Assembly (NCBI GenBank): GCA_003427395.1
Contig: BFEA01000002.1
Coordinates: 8,592,756 to 8,615,590 of the forward strand
DNA length: 22,835 bases
Source: Chara braunii
Taxonomy: Eukaryota > Streptophyta > Charophyceae > Charales > Characeae
Reading direction: 5' to 3'
Part shown: piece by piece, positions 1 through 8,746 of the stretch
How positions within the stretch are numbered: the stretch's first letter is position 1
Layout: each line of letters opens with the position of its first letter
Program-made: the position numbers and the translations under genes
Notes under the pieces: model-generated
Database searches by the model: none
What the model was told of the DNA's origin: nothing
What the model saw: only the letters and a program-made list of their open reading frames with translations

Positions 1-630
1 TTCGCTCGCTCATCTTCTAATGTGAATGATTATGCATGTTTGAGAATGGTTGCCTGATGGGTCGGCGCTTTTATTAGACTCGGAGTAACGGGGCATGGGT
101 GCATAGTACATGGAACACTTGACCATATATGGCTGACATTTTTGCACCTTCAGCGGCGAGTAATTGCGAATGCTTTGTCATTGATGATTTGGTCTTTGAT
201 TCGGCTGAAGGGCTATGGCAAGTGGGTTGAGATTGAGTTGTTGGTTAGAACAATATTGTTGGGATTTTGTTCGAGAATGCGAGAGTGTTTAGATCTGATG
301 ATGATGTGATTCTGAGCGGATCTTCACTCCATAATACGTTCCGCGTACCTTCTGCCCGGAAAGCGATTTGCCTCCTCGAAAGGAAGCAGGGCGCTACGTA
401 CGACCTGCATACGTGGATCACTAGCTATGTCCCACTTGATGTAGGTACCGCCCCTGCGATCATTGTATGAAACTTTCTGGGCGAAACCATAGACTATTGC
501 AAGCTCTCTCTCTCTCTCTCTGTGAGAAACAAAAGATGTTCCCACTTTGCTTTGCATGTTTCAGATAGATAAAGGCAAAACCCGATCGATAAACGGGGAT
601 TAACGATGAACGGTTATTGATTGATTTCCC
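1..630. other. Upstream part of putative 5' LTR or unassigned sequence
   Basis: No convincing gene is seen here. The stretch lies directly upstream of an ORF that belongs to a repeat ending at a primer-binding site, so it is probably the earlier R/U5 part of the same LTR. I could not align it by eye to the sequence upstream of the second copy (10560-11190). It contains a short CT microsatellite at about 504-521. Small ORFs here are in conflicting frames and look fortuitous. Confidence 0.4.
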
Positions 631-1164
631 ATGTGGAGTGAAGGCCCCAATCCGACTGGGCGCCGGCCTCTCGTACTCCCGCCACGTCCCTTTCCGTACA
701 ACGAGAATAGGACACGTGTATGCGAGTGGAACGTACGAGAAACCGTCGCCAAGATCGGCGGCCGATATCATTTCCCTCCTGAAACTCGGTGCTCAGGATT
801 TGTCGGAGCGGGCTTTGTCATTATTGATACGCATTTTCCGCCTTATTCACTGCTATTACCGTTTAACGAGTTGATTGTCATTCCGTAGACGGCAGTGGCG
901 CCCCATTGGCCCAACACTCTGTGTAGCGACTGCTGTCGCCTCGAGGGTTATCAATCCAAGGGTTTCCACTACCGCATACGGAGTAAGGACGAACATAAAG
1001 AACGAGCTACACGATTGAGACCCTCCACGTCAGATTCTGAGTTGTGCAATGAGCGGTGTCGGGACTTGATCCGAAAACGAGACACTAGAAGTGTACCCGC
1101 CCCCTTTCACACTAAGCGAAGGGCAACGGCCCGCTAGGACATTAAACAATATTTTTTGGATTGA
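631..1164 (+). pseudogene. Uncharacterised LTR-borne ORF, copy 1 (CEWDV family), broken by internal stops
   Basis: About 177 codons in one frame from ATG 631 to TGA 1162-1164, interrupted by in-frame TAG at 886-888 and TAG at 1135-1137. The second copy (11194-11723) reads Trp at both places, so each TAG is probably a TGG-to-TAG mutation. Visible features are a Pro-rich N terminus, the motif RVCEWNV near residue 33, a hydrophobic GFVxxDTHFPP stretch, a PHWPNTLCSDC segment with two Cys, and a basic, Arg/Lys-rich C terminus (DEHKERATRL, PAPFH.KRRATAR). By hand count the two copies differ at 62 third, 24 first and 9 second codon positions, which indicates past selection on protein sequence. The ORF lies wholly upstream of the primer-binding site, inside the LTR-like unit. 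I do not recognise the family; no function is proposed. Confidence 0.7.
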
Positions 1165-1386
1165 ATTTCTCGCGTCGAACGTCCCGCGCGCACCCTTTCC
1201 TCCCTAAGATATCCGCGTAGTGACGGACCCTCCCCTCTTACTAAGCCGGACCAACACGAGGGATTTCGGTTCTGTCCGTATCCCCACACTCAATTTCTAA
1301 AAATCCTTGGCACACCCCATTTTGCTGTCTATCCAGGGCCTCCTTCCGCAATCGAAAACACTCCGAACGAAAGACAACGCAGGGCA
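631..1386 (+). repeat. 3' portion of the 5' LTR of the Ty3/gypsy element
   Basis: This stretch aligns with 11194-11951 along its whole length. The alignment stops just after a TGAGGTT spacer. A primer-binding site begins seven bases past the proposed LTR end, CA at 1385-1386. Similarity continues after the ORF stop (1165-1386), including an identical run around AATCCTTGGCACACCCCAT, but there with indels and no third-position bias, so that part looks non-coding (U5-like). The LTR start lies outside the window. That this is LTR rather than a leader repeat is inferred from the primer-binding site and from TATA boxes upstream of related copies. Confidence 0.6.
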
Positions 1387-1392
1387 TGAGGT

Positions 1393-1405
1393 TGGTATCG
1401 GAGCC
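1393..1405 (+). other. Primer-binding site (initiator Met tRNA type)
   Basis: TGGTATCGGAGCC matches 12 of 13 bases of TGGTATCAGAGCC, the site complementary to the 3' end of plant initiator-Met tRNA that primes minus-strand synthesis in many plant Ty3/gypsy and Ty1/copia elements. It follows the putative LTR end CA (1385-1386) after a 6-base spacer and precedes the gag region by about 120 bases. The second copy (11941 onward) shares the spacer but not the site. Confidence 0.65.
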
Positions 1406-1522
1406 GACACGTGTCGGTTCTGACGATGGTAAGACGAGCTGGCAAGTGGAAGATCAACTAAACAATCTAATCGCCTCAGTCCTCCTGTCACTCGACAGAG
1501 GTCCACCGAAGCTCGAATAGAG

Positions 1523-3141
1523 ATGCCCATGGCTGACGCTAATGGAACACCTCCCCGGGTGATGGTAAGCATCCCCGCTACCTTTCCATTCTACCCCAGC
1601 TACACTCATCCGGAGGCATGGCTTGAAGCCGTGCAAGCACAAGGTTATGGCGCCGAGGACCTTCCCCGCGTCATCACCCTGTTACTCCGAAATACCGCGC
1701 ACGACTGGTTCAGAAGGCACCGATGGGTAGATTGGGACACCTTTAAGAGAGCGTTCCTAGCGCGATTTGACCGGTCAACGAAGATGCTACATGGTTCGTA
1801 CTGAAGACCCGTCCACAGGAACCAGGGGAACTGTTACCCGACTTCGTGGATCGATTTCATACCGCCTTAGACAAATCAGGACGGGAAGGAAATGCTCCTC
1901 GAGATCTGTTCATCGATCATCTCCGCAATCCCGTGTTGAAGGCGAAGCTGCAGAAAAAGGTACCTCCCAAGACGAACCAACTGTCCGTTATTATAGCCAA
2001 AGCCCTCGAGCGAGATCTGCTGGACACGCGTAAGTATATTAGTCAGGGAGAAGAAGACATTTCGAACACGATCCAAGACGTGGGTGCTAAGCGGCGGTCA
2101 TGGCTCAGAGCGGTGGGACGGTTTTACCGTCGTCCCGATCACGACGATCAGGACGGCCCCGCCCCTGATCCCTACCTGTATCACTCCCTACCTCTCACGA
2201 AACCCCCTCTTCCTCCCAAAGTTGCGGCTGTGAACACAGTCATGACTCAAGACGCCACATCAGTACCTATCACCAACATGCATTTGGCTCAGATGATTCA
2301 TACCGCTATGACTAAACAGTCTGAGTGGATGAATAATCTGCTTCAGATCCAGGCTTCTCAGATGGATCGTCTGGAATAGATCATGACAAAACTAATGAAG
2401 ACTAATTCCAACCCTTCCCGCCCTGTTTCCACTCAGTACCCGCTGCTGACCGCCCCTCCTGCAGTGGGACTAGCTCCTCCTCCCGCTCCCCTTCATATGG
2501 CTAATCCAGCGGGGAGGATCGAATGCTACAACTGTAAACAGCCGGGACACTTCGCACGAGAATGCCCCCAGCCGAAACGCAATCAACCTCCACCTGCAGC
2601 CGCGCCTGTGGCTTTGAATCAAGGCCGAGTGGCCACAGTATTGGAAGCCGTGAGGGAAGCTTCCCCCTTCGTGGCCGATCAACCACCCTCAATCGATCCT
2701 GTTGCGTTTACATCGGGATCATCTTCTGAAGCCACGGATGTCGTCGATCCAGCCGAGTACCTTCATTTTGCAGGACTGATCGGAGCGATCCGACCCGCCA
2801 AAGACGAACTCGATTGGGTCGAGCGCACATCGGAGCCAGGACCACAGTTTCAAACAGGAGAGATCGATGTCCTACAAACACTCAAACAGCTAGACATCCG
2901 AGTGTCGGTCCCCGTAGGACAGCTGCTGACCATATCTAAGGCTGCAAATGACAAGCTTCTGCAGCAACGTCAGAAGAATCAAAAGCGCTTTACCTACCAG
3001 CGCGTTCAGGGTATGCTGAAGAAGAAGAAAAAAGATGAGAACGAGGCGAGTCCTCCCCCTGCGATCGAAGCTGACACACCTGAAACGGCAAGAATCGCCG
3101 CCATTTCTTACGCCGAGAGAGATCATTTTGTGCGTGTCTGA
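1523..3141 (+). pseudogene. gag: gag polyprotein, frameshifted, with two in-frame stops
   Basis: The capsid-like region starts at ATG 1523 in one frame (HPEAWLEAV, then NTAHDWFRRH and WDTFKRAFLARF, typical of Retrotrans_gag). It shifts frame near 1780 and continues with PQEPGELLPDFVDRFHTAL. The new frame then runs to 3138, interrupted by TAG at 2377-2379 and ended by TGA at 3139-3141. A CCHC zinc knuckle (CYNCKQPGHFAREC) lies at 2524-2565, flanked by Pro-rich linkers. The C-terminal part has a Lys-rich segment near 3010-3040. An open stretch from ATG 1386 in a third frame (to 1520) may be the original N terminus joined through another frameshift; that is uncertain because it overlaps the primer-binding site. 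The same frame leads past the TGA straight into the protease, so gag and pol were probably one reading frame. Confidence 0.88.
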
Positions 3142-3551
3142 TCGGTCCTATGGAAAAGCGCTGAGTGTGATTGCGAGGTTTGGGGTAAACCATTTGATGC
3201 GCTTATTGACACCGGATCATCAGCCGTAGCTATATCCCTGGACACAGTCAGAAAGACGGGCCGACTAAATTCGATCCTCCCCCTACCAGGGAAGGACAAC
3301 TATGTCTCGGCCGATGAAGAAGCCATGAACATCGTAAGGATCATTGAGAACGTCGCGGTCAAGGTAGGCCGAGTACACGTGCTAGTTAACGCGTTAGTTA
3401 TCGACGTACACTCTTACTCGGTACTGTTGGGACTGCCTGGGCGATGGCGGTAGGAGCACGAATACACTTTGATTCTAAACAACTCGTCCTGACGCATAGG
3501 GGGGGAAACCTCAAGCACTACCAGTACGAATCTCTACTCGATCCCCGATGA
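3142..3551 (+). pseudogene. Retroviral-type aspartic protease domain, frameshifted
   Basis: In the same frame as the end of gag, reading through the TGA at 3139-3141, the sequence gives an A-L-I-D-T-G-S-S-A motif. The catalytic DTGS is at 3208-3219, followed by a protease-like fold that ends in VLLGLP near 3421-3438. A one-base shift at about 3440 moves the continuation (AMAVGARIHFDSKQLVL) into the next frame, which ends at TGA 3549-3551. The protease would process the gag-pol polyprotein. Both breaks make this copy inactive. Confidence 0.8.
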
Positions 3552-3803
3552 AAAATCCTAGTATTGTCCGAATAGGAATGATCCTGATCCCGGGCCCAGA
3601 AGAGTCTCCCCCGAACAATGATGAAAAACAGCACCTTGCGTGGGAAGACGAGTTCGACGAACGCGATTACGAGGAAGAACTGAACGATATGCCTAGTGAA
3701 AAAGAATGAGAACTATTAGTCGAAATGTTCGGTTGCGAAACTAAAGAAGAATTTCGAATGATCCCCGCAACCGCCCAAACATTCGATCTGAGCTCGATAA
3801 GTA
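3552..3803 (+). pseudogene. Protease-RT linker region of pol, broken frames
   Basis: One frame from ATG 3548 reads an acidic stretch rich in Glu and Asp, with a TGA at 3707-3709, then continues open (ELLVEMFGCETKEEF) until about 3890. The RT frame takes over near a run of C residues at about 3841-3848. This fits the variable region between protease and RT in gypsy pol. No known domain is visible. Confidence 0.55.
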
Positions 3804-5393
3804 GTGAGCCGAGCTGTATTTTGTCCGCAGAAAAACGGATCCCCCCCCACGACATTCCTGGGAGAACCAATCTTGCAAATTTCAAACATGGCTGATCTCT
3901 TGGAACCCCCTCGCACGTTATACGAGGGCGCGCTTTCACTCCGGGCTAGGTATCAACAAATGAGCCAATATCTGGATCTTTCTGTTTCTCCGCCTAGATC
4001 ACTACTCACGCAAGGAGCCATGATCGCTTTGATCAAACAAGAAGCCGAGGCTCCGATAGATGATGTTTCAGATCTCATGCAGGAAATGACCGGGTTAACA
4101 GGGTTGGAGATAGCGCAAAACACCGCCGACTCTAAAACCGATGCCGAAATTAAGGAGACTGAGATGATCAGCCCAATCGAATCACAGATGATCGCCACCG
4201 TCTTCTCGGTCAGAACTAGTAGTTCCATGTTCTCCAGCGTGCACGACAAGCAATCACGAAGGATGGATTGGATCGAGATGCCCCTTAACATCGCTGACAA
4301 CTCCGTGATTGCAATACCCAGTCATGTCCCCCAAGAAATCCAAAGATCCTTGATTAATGTTTTGCATGGGTATGCAGAGGTACTGAGTGTGCATGACAAC
4401 GATATTGGACTATCTAACGTGATTGAGCATGCGATCCTCACGGGGGACCATCCACCGATTAGCTGCGCTCCCTATCAATATTCGCCAGCGCAGAGAGCGG
4501 CCGTGTTTCAAAGGATCAAGGAGTTTGAAGCTAATGGATGGATCGAACCCGCTATCGGACCGTGGTCGTTTCCGGTAGTGATTGTGCCAAAAAAGGCAGG
4601 AGGAATTCGCATATGCATCGATTATCGAAAACTGAACGATATCACGATTAAGGATGTGTATCCCCTCCCCCAGATCGATGAGTTGCTGAATGTTATCGGT
4701 AGCGCTCGATTTTTCAGTAAATTTGATATTCGCCATGGGTTCCACCATCTCCTTGTTCGAAAAGAAGACCGCCCGAAAACGGCGTTCATTCTTTTCGAAG
4801 GGACTTGGCAATGGGTTCGATGTCTGATGGGGATTTGCCACGCCCCAACCACGTTTCAGCGCGCGACGAACGTGGCCTTCCAGAACTGTGTGCGAAAAAC
4901 GCGGCTGGTGCAGAGCATAATCAATTACTGTGTGATTGCGTGCATGGATGATATCCTTGTGTTTTCAAGTTCCTATGAGGAGCACATGCAGCACATTGAA
5001 TGGACCTTACACGCACTGAAGGATGCAGGATTCAAAGTGGCTGTTGAGAAGTCCCAGTTTTTCCTCACTGAGATCTCCTTCCTCGGCCACGTAGTAACGG
5101 ACCAAGGATTGCAACCGGAGCCTAAGAAAATGACAGTCGTGAAAGACGCGCCAGTACCGATATCCGTAACACAAGTGCGTGCCTTTTTGGGTTTGGCATC
5201 GTACTATCGAAGGTTCATCAAGGGGTTTTCAGCGACCGCGGGACCACTCACGAACCTGTTGAAAAAGGATCATCAAGGGGTTTCCCTCGAATATCCAGGG
5301 AAACGGCGCCGCAAGCTTTACTTTTTGGAAAGTTGCGACTGCATGCAAGCCGCATATTGTATTCTTTGGCTGGGACATGCAATGGGGGTTTAG
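3804..5393 (+). pseudogene. pol: Ty3/gypsy reverse transcriptase, truncated before RNase H
   Basis: The ORF is 529 codons. Residues about 250-430 are a reverse transcriptase: FPVVIVPKK and IDYRKLND, DVYPLPQIDELL, FSKFDIRHGFH (first catalytic Asp at about 308), the FEGTWQW region, and the catalytic box C-MDD-ILVFSSS at 380-387 (Cys where Tyr or a similar residue is usual). Then follow FLGHVV and the connection motif RAFLGLASYYRRFIKGFS. Homology stops at about residue 491 (nt 5276), where RNase H should begin. The last 38 codons belong to unrelated sequence. The first 240 residues are the poorly conserved linker; the given start is only the first ATG after a frame change and is probably not biological. 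Confidence 0.9.
5280..5304. repeat. Inverted repeat at the gypsy truncation point
   Basis: GTTTCCCT (5280-5287) and AGGGAAAC (5297-5304) form a perfect 8-bp stem with a 9-base loop, exactly where RT homology ends. It may mark the end of an inserted element or be coincidental. Confidence 0.5.
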
Positions 5394-6380
5394 ACCACCA
5401 CTGCCTCTGAGCCTCGTTTTGCCGAGACGGGAAAAAGAACTGTGCGTCAAGCTTTGCTGAAGCGCCAACATGCCTTTTCTTTGTTTGTTTTGGGTGGCAG
5501 TGCCATTTTGGTCTCGTGACGCCTGGCCTCCGAAGAATGCGGTATAGGTTATATTTTTCATTCCAAGTTTGCATGTGAAAGGTAGTGGGGGTTTAAGAAA
5601 AACACAGTTAGAGGCTCGCGAGCCTTGGAAGGTAAAGTTTGTTTGTTCTTTTTTTTTTTTTGTTTTAAGCCTAGGGTGGTGTTGTAGAGGCCAAAGACCA
5701 GACCCGGGGTGATTGCTGGTAGCGGCAGCCAATGGTTGTCCTGACATGATAGGCCACCTACCCTACCGATCCCCTCGTTAATACTCCCAGCACACCCCCT
5801 ATCCCTACTATCCTACCTTAGTGTGACCAGCACTCAGGACCATCACCCTACCAGTATTGAGGGCGACTTGGACCAGACAGCAGTGGCAAGCACCAGGGCT
5901 GGGCCAACCTCCCAGCCCTAATGGAAGCGGAACCAGATGAGCCTTGCCGTACGGGAACTTCGGACGCCAGGTTCATGCAATCTTCTACAGGCCCAATTCA
6001 AAGAGTCTACCCAACATGATTACTTAAGCACCAGGCCAGCGACCGCGGACACATCCTACCGTCCTTCCCCTAATTACCCAAGGCTAGGCGGAACTCAGAC
6101 TAGCTGGAGCGACTTATATCCCTACCATACCCTAGCCATGCATGAGTAGACCCCATCATATACATGGTAGACCCCCTAGCCCAGTATCGTAGTTGTGTGT
6201 ATATGTGTGTAGCCAGAGGCTATGTATGTTTGTATAACCCCATAGGGCCATATTTTTGTGTTTGCCCGAACACTATGTGTGACTGTATAGCGAGATATGT
6301 GTGCTCGAAGGCCAGATATGTGCAATACTATGTAGAGGGAACTATGTGTTTGTTTTTTTAAAGAGATGACAAGAGGCTGA
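5305..6380. other. Unassigned sequence after the truncated gypsy element
   Basis: No gene is supported. A T-rich tract lies at about 5649-5661. From about 5750 to 5900 the plus strand is C-rich with many short ccctac/ccctat runs. From about 6190 to 6355 there is loose repetition of TATGTG/TGTGTG words. The ORFs here (for example 5229-5747 minus and 6176-6667 minus) show no domain and overlap low-complexity sequence. RNase H and integrase motifs expected after the RT were looked for and not found. Confidence 0.4.
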
Positions 6381-6385
6381 ACGGT

Positions 6386-6409
6386 CGCAGCGCTACCGGG
6401 AGCGCTGCG
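6386..6409. repeat. Perfect 9-bp inverted repeat
   Basis: CGCAGCGCT (6386-6394) and AGCGCTGCG (6401-6409) are perfect complements around a 6-base loop ACCGGG. It is a strong GC-rich hairpin in otherwise non-coding sequence. No T-run or CTRR end lies close on either strand, so it is neither an obvious terminator nor a Helitron end. Confidence 0.6.
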
Positions 6410-6616
6410 CCCCGCCCACGAAGTTGAGCCACGCTTGAAAAAGCCACGTTCACACTGAGTTGGGTACAGCCCGAGGTTGAGGCGACGGGGCGGTGAAAGA
6501 ATTGTGATGGGCGCGAGATATGATGCGTTTAGGAGGGGCGCGCTGCTGGTGGATGGTGATGGCGATCGATGCGAATGGATGATCGAGCCTCGATGGGCAG
6601 TAGAGCGCAAAGGGTA

Positions 6617-6780
6617 GCAACTATGGTGTTTGTAAGTGAGGGGGCAGACATGATGTGGGCGTGGCAACGCGGCAAATGAAAGCAGCTATGGTGTTTGTAA
6701 GCGAGGGGGCAGACAGGATGTGAGTGTATTTTCTGCAGCTATGGTGTTCGTAAGCGAGGGGGAAGACAGAATGTGAGTGT
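6617..6780 (+). repeat. Three imperfect copies of a ~45-bp repeat
   Basis: The unit GCAGCTATGGTGTTTGTAAG, followed by a G-rich GAGGGGGCAGACA segment and GATGTGAG, occurs at about 6617-6660, 6683-6727 and 6735-6780. The spacings are unequal (about 66 and 52 bases). The antisense ORF over these repeats is low complexity and is not annotated as a gene. Confidence 0.75.
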
Positions 6781-6894
6781 GGCAACACTGTGGCAATCTC
6801 TTTTCAGGATGAGCGCCATCTTCTGCGCAATGGTACTGAGGGGGTTGGAGGTGAGGGGAGGGTGGAGAAGAAGGGGCCGGGCCCAATTGCACCA

Positions 6895-7420
6895 ATGCGC
6901 CCGTTCTTGTGGGAAAGTTGGGACCACGGCGGTTGGTAGGACACGCCATAGCGAGCGTGGAAAATAACGGCTGATGGAGCTTTTTTTTTTTTTTTTTTTT
7001 GATGACGGAACTAGGCGGGGAATTTTTGGCGCGATTACCGCATGGGGAATCCTTTTTGAATTTCTTTTTGAATTTTGAACCTACACAGGTTCTCATAATT
7101 TCTTCTTGCAATTAGGATTTTAATTAGGCCAGGGATTTGGGAGCGTCGTAATTTTTGGCTGTAACTGCACGATGCTCCCTACTCGCGCACGCATTGCTGC
7201 GTCTTGTCTTGCGCTCTACTCCCGCCTCCTAAATTCTAATCGCAACTGTAATCTCTTCTTGCTCCTTCTTGGCAAGCGCAGGTGTAACTGTAATCTGCTC
7301 CCTCCTTGATCCTTTTTAGCGCAATACTCTGCACCTCTTTCCTGTCTATCTCATTGGCCAAGCAGGTGCATGACTGGATCGATGTGTGGAGAGCTGTGAC
7401 GAACTGTTTTCTGTAACCGC
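6895..7420 (+). repeat. LTR U3-like block A
   Basis: This block aligns with 7480-8000 at an offset of about 585 bases. Shared features are GGGAAAG near the start, CACGCC.TAGC.AGCG.GG-AAAATAAC, a TTTTGAA/CGAATTTT region, TTGCAATTAGGATTT, an ACTGCACGA.GCT segment, repeated GTAACTGTAATC, and GCATGACTGGAT.GATG.GTGGAGAG at the end. A poly(T) run lies at 6981-7000. It has no TATA box of its own, so it looks like a tandemly duplicated upstream promoter segment. Confidence 0.7.
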
Positions 7421-7479
7421 GCGACTTTCTGCGCGAGGCTACTTCGGGGGTTGATCAACAGGAGCCCGTCCAATTACAT

Positions 7480-8000
7480 GAATGCCCTCGTTTTTTTTGG
7501 GAAAGGGGGTGGTCCCACGACGGTTGGTAGTCGATCACGCCTTAGCAAGCGCGGAAAATAACTGTTGCCATAACTTCTTTCTTATTTTGCTGTGGTGAAT
7601 GGGAATTTTGCGCGATCATCGCACGGGAATGTCGTTTCGAATTTTCAACTAATGTTGAGCCTCCGCAGGCTCTCGGAATTTCCTTTTTCTTTCGAATTGC
7701 TTTTTGCAATTAGGATTTAAACTAGGCTAGGAATTCGGGCGCATCGCAATCTTGTCGGCAACTGCACGACGCTTCTTGCTTGCGCACACCCTGCCGCGTA
7801 AGGATCTGTGCTTTGGCTTTTCCGCGCCTTAAATCTCACGTGTAACTGTAAGCCTCTTCTTGGCAGAGCACAAATGTAACTGTAATCCCCTCCTTGATAT
7901 CTTCGTCGTGCCCCTCCGCGCGCTTATTCTTCCCAATTCTTATTGGCCTTAGCGATGCATGACTGGATTGATGCGTGGAGAGTGGCTACGTCCTCCACGC
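7480..8000 (+). repeat. LTR U3-like block B, leading to a TATA box
   Basis: This is the second copy of block A and is followed at 8089 by a TATA box. Both blocks carry several TAACTG/CAACTG words (7162, 7243, 7285, 7559, 7759, 7843, 7877). In plants TAACTG is a known MYB-binding core, so these could be enhancer sites of an LTR promoter. The repeats are seen directly; the regulatory role is inferred. Confidence 0.65.
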
Positions 8001-8088
8001 CACGGCCTGACCATGCAGCCGTAGGCACTTCCTTCTTCCTCCCTCCCATTCAGGCACAATCCCGAGTATCTCGCGCGGACGCTCACGC

Positions 8089-8095
8089 TATAAGT
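8089..8095 (+). promoter_or_regulatory. Putative TATA box of LTR-like unit
   Basis: TATAAGT sits in a GC-rich context (gctcacgcTATAAGT), downstream of the U3-like repeats and about 650 bases before the ORF at 8747. The flanking layout (TATA, then GCAAG, then a CTCTCT stretch) recurs at 10515, supporting a shared promoter. AATAAA at 8123-8128 follows closely. Confidence 0.5.
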
Positions 8096-8344
8096 ATGGC
8101 AAGCGCAATTAACTCGCTCTCTAATAAATTTTGGAGTCAGCGTGGTCGAGCAGATCGGCTAACAGGAAGGAGCAAAAGGTGAGCAGAGAGAGTTGGGCGA
8201 TCCGACGGGCTGGTGCTGGGTATGCGGGGTTGACGTGTGGCCGCGACGGACTGTGGCACACGGGCGAACCTGGCTTGCATGTTCAGACCAAGCGGGGTGA
8301 CAACTCTGTGTAGGTGCGAGGCGACGGACTGTCCACATCGGGAT

Positions 8345-8435
<91 letters not shown>

Positions 8436-8436
8436 N

Positions 8437-8525
<89 letters not shown>
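8345..8525. repeat. Compound GT/GA microsatellite with a one-base gap
   Basis: About 17 GT units are followed by about 29 GA units to 8436, an N at 8437, then about 10 TG units and about 33 GA units. The two halves repeat the same GT-then-GA order on either side of the N. One possible explanation is two contig ends covering the same microsatellite and joined without collapse. Long ORFs of alternating residues across this tract are artefacts. Confidence 0.95.
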
Positions 8526-8528
<3 letters not shown>

Positions 8529-8746
8529 GATGTGATGGAATGGTGTTTTTTTTCTTCGATTCTTTTGAGTAATTTTGATGCCTGGCGCAAGCCGTCTTGT
8601 TTTTGGGTCGACCATTCTTGGACTTTTCTTCTTTTATGAAACGATGTGTGATTTTCTCTTCTTCGCCCCTTTTTCCCTCCATTTGAATTTTCAACTTGAT
8701 TGATTGATTATCTGCACTCGGTCCATGTATGTTTGAAGCTTGATGC

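Larger units (their letters stand above)
631..5280 (+). mobile_element. Ty3/gypsy LTR retrotransposon, 3'-truncated and decayed
   Basis: The order LTR, primer-binding site, gag with CCHC zinc knuckle, DTGS aspartic protease, then reverse transcriptase is that of an LTR retrotransposon. RT features (FDIR, MDDILVFS, FLGLASYYRRFI) place it in Ty3/gypsy. Homology ends at about 5276; RNase H, integrase, polypurine tract and 3' LTR are not seen downstream. Several frameshifts and in-frame stops make this copy non-autonomous. The element starts upstream of position 631; only the recognisable part is given. Confidence 0.85.

Noticed and set aside
267-874. Short overlapping ORFs before the first LTR-borne ORF
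   Set aside because: They lie in conflicting frames on both strands, without conservation in the second copy.
1165-1386. Open frame after the LTR-borne ORF stop, considered as an extension of the protein
   Set aside because: The second copy has indels and its differences in that frame are mostly at first and second positions, so it looks non-coding.
3139-3141. In-frame TGA between gag and protease considered as programmed readthrough
   Set aside because: The same element carries other stops (2377, 3707) and frameshifts (about 1780, 3440), so simple decay is more likely; one copy cannot tell.
5229-5747. A 172-codon minus-strand ORF after the gypsy RT
   Set aside because: It overlaps the RT end on the opposite strand and crosses a T-run (Lys run); no recognisable motif.
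6386-6409. Hairpin considered as a Helitron 3' end or a terminator
   Set aside because: No CTRR within about 10-12 bases on either strand, no T-run directly after the stem, and no Rep/helicase sequence nearby.
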